Below are positions 58,758 to 64,000 of a DNA stretch of 64,000 nt, in pieces; the stretch's first letter is position 1, and each line of letters opens with the position of its first letter. Under the pieces are notes generated by a model. The model was not told the origin of the DNA, ran no database searches, and saw only the letters and a list, made by a program, of their open reading frames with translations. Both the position numbers and the translations under genes were made by a program. Where the stretch lies: positions 36,511,519-36,575,518 of the forward strand of contig CM019072.1 in the NCBI GenBank assembly GCA_009667805.1, written 5' to 3'. Origin of the DNA: Leptobrachium leishanense (Eukaryota > Chordata > Amphibia > Anura > Megophryidae).

Positions 58758-59396
58758 ACACCCAGGGTAGGGTTGCCACCTTTATGGGTTTCACCTAGAC
58801 AGTTCGAGTTTTGAGTCCTGTGTTCAGGTTTCAGGGCAGTTGCCGATATTTCCCTGATGAAGTCTCTGCCCTTATAGAGACGAAACGAGTTGGAATGTGT
58901 TTCTTTTTATGATATATTAAATTAATTTTATTTTAAAAAGCACCTGCGTGAACTTTCTAAAAAAATAGCTTCTCTAACCCTGGATTTTCCTTGCGGTGTG
59001 TATTCTGGAAGGAGTCCACGGTGCTAATTCTTGCTGACAGAGCCCAGGAGACCTCATATCTTCCATTCCGACCAGGAGGGGTAACAAAAAGAAAAAAGAT
59101 TTGCTATGTGCCTACTAATTATTCACATCTTGTGAGTTCAATTTAAGCAGGGGCTAAAATGTTGATATTTTTCATCTGCTATCTGCACTATGGTTTTGTA
59201 ATTTATTTTACATATACCGCTTCATTTTTTATCTTCAGGGCAGTTGCCACCCGGAAACATGATTTGGCCTAGACTGTGTGCTCTGCAGTTCCATGAGTTG
59301 CAGCTCCCATTCTTTTCTCATGGCAGAGAAAAAATTCTGCAGCTTCACCGCTTTACGCATTCGGGAGCTCTCCTCCATGCACCCCTGTATACGGAG
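58758..59396. other. Intergenic, repeat scrap only
   Basis: Contains CCTGATGAAG .. GAGACGAAACGAGTTGG (58854-58893), a motif also seen near 24400 as GGCGAAACGCGTCC; probably an old transposon piece. No gene. Confidence 0.4.
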
Positions 59397-60793
59397 TAGA
59401 GATGTGCACCGCTGAAAATTTTTTTTTTTTCCAGGTGTTTTTTTTAGTTTCGGGTCGTTTCGGACCTTTTTCCTTTCGATTCGAAAATTCGGATCAATTC
59501 GAAATTTAAGATCGATTCGGTGATTCGGGTCATTTTGGCATTTGAATCATTTCGGTGATTCGGATCATTAGGTTGATTTGGTTTTTCATTTTTTAATGAG
59601 TTATTTGTTTTTTTTATTGCTTATTTAAGAATGGAAGTAGATTACTACCAATAGAATGAAAGTTCCTTTACTTATTTATTCTTTTAAGATTTTTGTAAGC
59701 ATTTTTTGGGTGAAATTTTAGGTTTCTTAACTTTTTTTAAAGAAACAAGGCTTTTTAGCCCATAGGTTTCAATACAGCATATGATTCCGCACAATGCCGG
59801 GCAGCACCTTTACAGTATAATTAATGCAGCATATGAATCCGCACACTGCCGAGCAGCACCTCTACAGTATTAATGCAGCATATGAATCCGCACACTGCCG
59901 AGCAGCACCTCTACAGTATTAATGCACCATATGAATCCGCACACTGTCGGGCAGCACCTCTACAGAATAATGTAGCATAAGAATCCGTACACTGCTGGGC
60001 AGCACCTCTACAGAATAAGACTAGGGTCAAACAAACACATTTTTCACGTCTGCCATGAAAAAGTGCGTTGATGCGTCCGAACGCATTTTTTCATGGAAGA
60101 CACGATAGCGGTCATACGATGCGCAATTTCGGCTGTATTTTTTGACGGAGCTATAAGAAACAAATGGACGTAATGTTGGCTGGACAGTGCAGCGTCTGAC
60201 GTCTCCTAATCACGCACATACGCCGCTATGCGATGCAGCATACTCTGTGCGTCAGTACTAGCGGTTCCACATTCTCCAAAAAATTTTTCTTTAACCGCTT
60301 GCGTTGTGCAGCCGAATTTTCGTGCAGCCGTACTTTGTATATTTGCCGTCATTGGACGTCATTTGCTGCTACTACGGCCGTAATTTAGTGCAGCTGAACG
60401 CACGTTCACACTGCGTTCGTCTGACCCCACCCAAATGCAGCATATGAATCTGCACACTGCCGGGCAGCACATCTACAGAATAATGCAGCATTTGAATCCG
60501 CACACTGCCTGGCAGCACCTCTACTGTATAATTAGTGCAGCATAAAACAACTGAACCGAATGACCCATAATGATCCGAATCACTGAAATGATCCAAACAC
60601 TGACATGACCTGAATCACCAAATCGACCCAAAATTTCAAATCATCCAAATTATCGAATCGAATGACTCGAAATTTCGAATCGATCCAAAATTTCATGTGG
60701 TCGACATTTCGGATTTGGGATGCCCTCGGAAGCACGAAAATGGTAAATTTCGTCTGAAAATCGATTTGGTACAGAACGAATTGCACATCCCTA
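59397..60793. mobile_element. hAT element carrying satellite monomers, TSD ATACGGAG
   Basis: TAGAGATGTGCACC and GAATTGCACATCCCTA ends, flanked by ATACGGAG (59389-59396, 60794-60801). 1397 bp. The sub-terminal parts are rich in TTCGAATC-like palindromes. The centre (59771-60003 and 60434-60545) holds seven or so diverged units related to the 54-bp satellite at 49391-51424, and a nested MITE. Confidence 0.9.
60019..60432. mobile_element. Harbinger-like MITE nested among satellite monomers
   Basis: GACTAGGGTCAAAC to GTCTGACCCCACCC, left flank TAA, right flank AAA. Interrupts a monomer between AGAATAA and TGCAGC. Confidence 0.8.
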
Positions 60794-60801
60794 ATACGGA
60801 G

Positions 60802-61339
60802 CTTGCTCCTATGATCCAGGATTAGAAGCAGCAGCTATAGCTATGAAATCCTGCTGGGGAGGTACAGAGCCTTCAGCCCGGGAGCTGCATAAACATCTGT
60901 TTTCTTCCCTCCTCCCCGACAACAGGTATACAAGATGAGGGGCTTTAATACTAGTAAGTGTAGATAGGCTAGGGGCTGTATAGTATGTGTAGATAGATAA
61001 TAGGCTGGGGGTATAGAATTTGTAAGTAGGATGAGGAGGTATACAGAGTAAGGCTTGGTGTCCACTGGCACCGCAGTCAGAACAACGACTTGATCATCAG
61101 TCTACAGAAAACCAGCCGGCCGATCAGGGTTGTCCTCTGGAAGCGTCTGTGAACGACTCAGGTCGGCCGATGGACAGGCTGCTGAAAGGAAAAAAAAAAA
61201 ACCAAAGACCCTGCTGCGAGAGGGGAGAAAAAAAAAATTGTGTTTGGTGTTGAAACGGAATTTCAGAACAAAAGAAGCCAAAGCAGGGGTAAAATAATAC
61301 TTGCTGAAGGCTGCAAGGGGATAAACTCCTGTCACTGGT
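60802..61339. other. Intergenic sequence, nothing recognised
   Basis: No supported gene or repeat end. Degenerate TAGATAGGCTGGGG words at 60960-61030. Confidence 0.5.
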
Positions 61340-61654
61340 TGTCATGTTTTACATGACTTGTGATATGCCTTTAAGAATTGCACATGTCTTATCTACCCCT
61401 GGGTTTCTCTCCTCCCTTCCTCATGGCGCAGGGATTTCCTGTTCAGATAGTTCCACCTTGATCCCTTCCCAGTAATCCTTTGCAAGCCTTGTGGACTCAG
61501 ATTCATTATGATTTTTTGACCTATCAGATGTATATTGTTGTGGATTTTCTACAGTTTTGGAATAAAACTTCAACAGATCTTCAAGGTGTCACCTCGATTG
61601 AGTCACTGTCTGTAATTCATCTAGACTGGGGGCTATAGCCATATCATCACAACA
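61340..61654 (+). repeat. Putative 5' LTR of the plus-strand BEL element
   Basis: TGTCATGTTTTACATGAC to ATCATCACAACA, 315 bp, TG..CA ends, with AATAAA near 61561 in the expected place before the R/U5 region. A 500-bp leader with repeated AAAGATCAGNCA words separates it from gag. The 3' partner lies outside the window. Confidence 0.65.
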
Positions 61655-62154
61655 GTAAGTTAAGAGATCACATTCTCAGTGCTTTGGTGGAGAAACAGAA
61701 CAGTCAAAAAATCTTATATATCAGTCAGAAGATCTTAGAAAGATCAGCCAAAAGATCAAGAAAGATCAGTCAGACATCCTCCATAGGATCCTTGCTAGCT
61801 CTGGATACACAGGGAGACGCTGTAGGGACCGTGGAAATAGAAGCTTCACACAGTGCAGCCATTACCACAAGCCTGTATGTGCCTGCAAGCAAGTCCCAGC
61901 ATAGCATTCAACAAAGGATATTAGTGCTTTGAAAGTTCAATACATCTGTGCCTTACAAACCGTTTATCCACTGCATCTGTACACTACAATCAGTTTATTT
62001 CTCTGTACGCATTGCATGTGATTTGACTGTGAAAAGAAAGTAAAAACAAAGCTTTTTTCACCCAGTGCCTAGAAATCCTAGCTGAGCTGAGCAAAATTGA
62101 TACATTTCTCTGCTGCTATAGAACTAGATCATTAACCCTCTCCTTGTCAGCAAA

Positions 62155-63976
62155 ATGTTCCAGCAAATCAACATGCAAACTGACACACTACCAGACTCAG
62201 AAATCCTTTCAGATCAGGAATTAAACCCTGAACCAAACAAGAGAAAAAAGTTTAACAAAACCAACCTGGATAGTACAAAAAAATCTTGAAGCTCACGCAA
62301 AAGAGTTGGTGTCTCAAACGAATGATCTATGGTGTACTAATGTCACATGCATGTCAGCTCTCTCTCAACCATCTCATGATGCATTACAACTAGAGAGCAC
62401 TATTAAGCAATTAGATGTCGCTTATCAGAATTATCAAAGACTGTGTTAAATATATTCATCTCTTAAAGCAGTACAACACTAAAGTGTCACTGGAAGAACT
62501 AAAGAGATTCAATGAGCTCAATCTAGAAAGAGACAATTTAGTGCTGCAAACAAAGACAAAGGCAGAAGTAAGAATTGCACAGCTCCATGAATCCAGATCC
62601 CACCGCTCTGCGTCCTCCAGACACTCCTCAAGGTCTTCCAAATCCCTACAATTAAGGTCTTCCACACTCAGTCAACAACTCATAAAGGCCCGTGCTGAAG
62701 CTTCTAAAATTCAGGCAGCCTTCGCCAAAAAGAAAGCAGAAATGGGAGCTGAAGCCGCACGCATGGAGGCTGAAGCCGCACGCCAGAAGGCAGAAATGGA
62801 GGCTGAAGCCGCATGCCAGAAGGCAGAAATGGAGGCTGAAGCCGCACGCCAGAAAGCTGAAGCCACACGCCATAAAGTGGAAATGGAACTTTTGGAAAAA
62901 CAATGTGAACATGCCACGGCCATGGCAAGATTAAAAGTTTTAGAACAGGCTGCTAGTGAAAGTGAAAGAGACAACAGTAGCAGCAGACACTCAGCTGTGT
63001 CTTATGCCTCATATTCTTCACATTCCTCTCCAGAACATCAGCTCCCTGTCACAGCAACCAAAGCACTCAACCAAGGTCTCTTCTCCGCACCTACTGTACT
63101 CCAAGACAATTTGCCTTCATATCTGCCAGTACACCAGACTGCAGCAACTCACCAAGCAGTGGACAATAGCATGCACATAATAAACTATCCACCTTACCTT
63201 GACATCAGCCAAGTTCCTACTAGCAAGCACACTGCTCCACAGCTACAAACCAACATGCCAATGAACTTTAAACCAGTTCCAGTGTTGAATGCCTCAGCAC
63301 CAACATATGTTCCCAAGTCACCTGCAGTCATGCACCCAAAGTCTGAAAACACGGACATGTCGCAGTTTGCTAAATACATGCTTCGCAGAGAGCTCACAAA
63401 GACAGGCCTCACCAAGTTTGATGACAAGCCTGAAAATTACAGAGGATGGAAATCCACCTTTAAAGCCACAATGAGTGACCTAGACATCACTGCTACAGAA
63501 GAATTAGATCTGCTCATCAGATGGCTAGTTCCCCAGTCTACTGAACGCATCAAGAGGCTCAAAGCGGTTCATATTGACAACCCTGCTGCAGGCCTTAATG
63601 CTGCTTGGGACAGACTTGAACGTACCTTTGGCTGTCCAGAAGCCATTGAAGATGCCTTATTCAAAAGATTGCACAGTTTCCCAAGGATTTCCGCTAGAGA
63701 GAATTTAAAGTTTCAAGAACTCAGCGATGTTTATTGGAGCTTCAACTCGCTAAAGCTGACATCCGCTTACCTGGTCTCAGTTACCTTGACACCCCTCGTG
63801 GCATCAACCCTATTGTTCTCAAGCTACCGTATGGCCTTCAAGAAAATTGGGCAGCGCTTGGATCAAAATACAAGGAAAAACATCAAGTTGCCTTTCCTCC
63901 TTTTTCCTACTTCTGTGAGTTCAAACGTATTGCAGACACAAAGAATGACCCAAGTTTCTGGGTAAAATACTGCTGA
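62155..63976 (+). pseudogene. BEL/Pao Gag-like polyprotein, cut by frameshifts
   Basis: The likely start is ATG 62155, with a frameshift at an A-run near 62278. The main frame runs from 62415. N-terminal coiled coil with tandem copies of EAEAARQKAEM (62750-62880), then YMLRRELTKTGLTKFDDKPE, YRGWKSTF, LDLLIRWLVPQSTERIK and CPEAIEDALF. A second frameshift near 63735 moves GLSYLDTPRGINPIVLKLPY to another frame. About the same domain order as 18211-19848 but clearly diverged. Zinc knuckles and pol would follow beyond the window. Confidence 0.88.
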
Positions 63977-64000
63977 GACAGCTTACTTCTGAAAGCTCAG

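Noticed and set aside
1..64000. tRNA, rRNA or other structured RNA genes
   Set aside because: I looked for A/B box words and GGTTCGAATCC-type arms and found no full cloverleaf; the many hairpins belong to transposons.

Overview
This is nuclear DNA from a vertebrate, most likely an anuran amphibian (inference). The grounds are a CR1-type LINE with a TATGTAAC-repeat tail, BEL/Pao LTR retrotransposons, many families of short inverted-repeat DNA transposons and very long introns. Almost all of the window is layered mobile DNA. Most open frames are transposon remains or stop-free tandem repeats.

The one host gene I can assemble is on the minus strand: a secreted group IB-like phospholipase A2. 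Its exon 1 is at 36179-36143, exon 2 at 23840-23669 and exon 3 at 22427-22300, with matching splice phases (1, 2, 1). Exon 4 was not found; it may lie in the 100-N gap at 21203-21302 or in sequence I could not recognise. A second, identical exon 1 lies at 5246-5210. It sits in a duplicated block, copy A 1-~8888 and copy B 24692-~39640, that differs by under about 1% where I compared it. Either two PLA2 genes stand in tandem, with the rest of gene A beyond the left edge of the window, or two haplotypes were joined in the assembly.

Layout: 1-8888 is copy A (intron 1, exon 1 and 5' flank of gene A). 8889-13400 holds MITEs, a TTAA-flanked element made of serial hairpins (9988-11219) and a 1.6-kb LINE-derived insertion. 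13400-20600 is a minus-strand BEL element whose reverse transcriptase core is replaced by ribosomal protein L6 cDNA, with two later insertions. 20600-22300 holds a truncated MITE, the gap and a foldback element. 22300-24690 carries PLA2 exons 3 and 2. 24692-39640 is copy B, enlarged by a CR1 LINE that itself holds a hAT element, and by a TA-flanked element holding a minisatellite. 39640-49390 has further MITEs, an L2-like LINE fragment and LTR fragments. 49391-51424 is a 54-bp satellite with higher-order structure. 51425-61340 has a second hairpin element, a minus-strand LINE, microsatellites and a hAT element that carries monomers of the same satellite. 61340-64000 is the 5' LTR and gag of a second BEL element, cut by the window end.

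Target-site duplications readable by eye support many boundaries: 8 bp for hAT, TAA for Harbinger-like, TTAA, TA, and an unassigned 3-bp family with six long copies. Insertions present in only one duplicate give a relative order of events.
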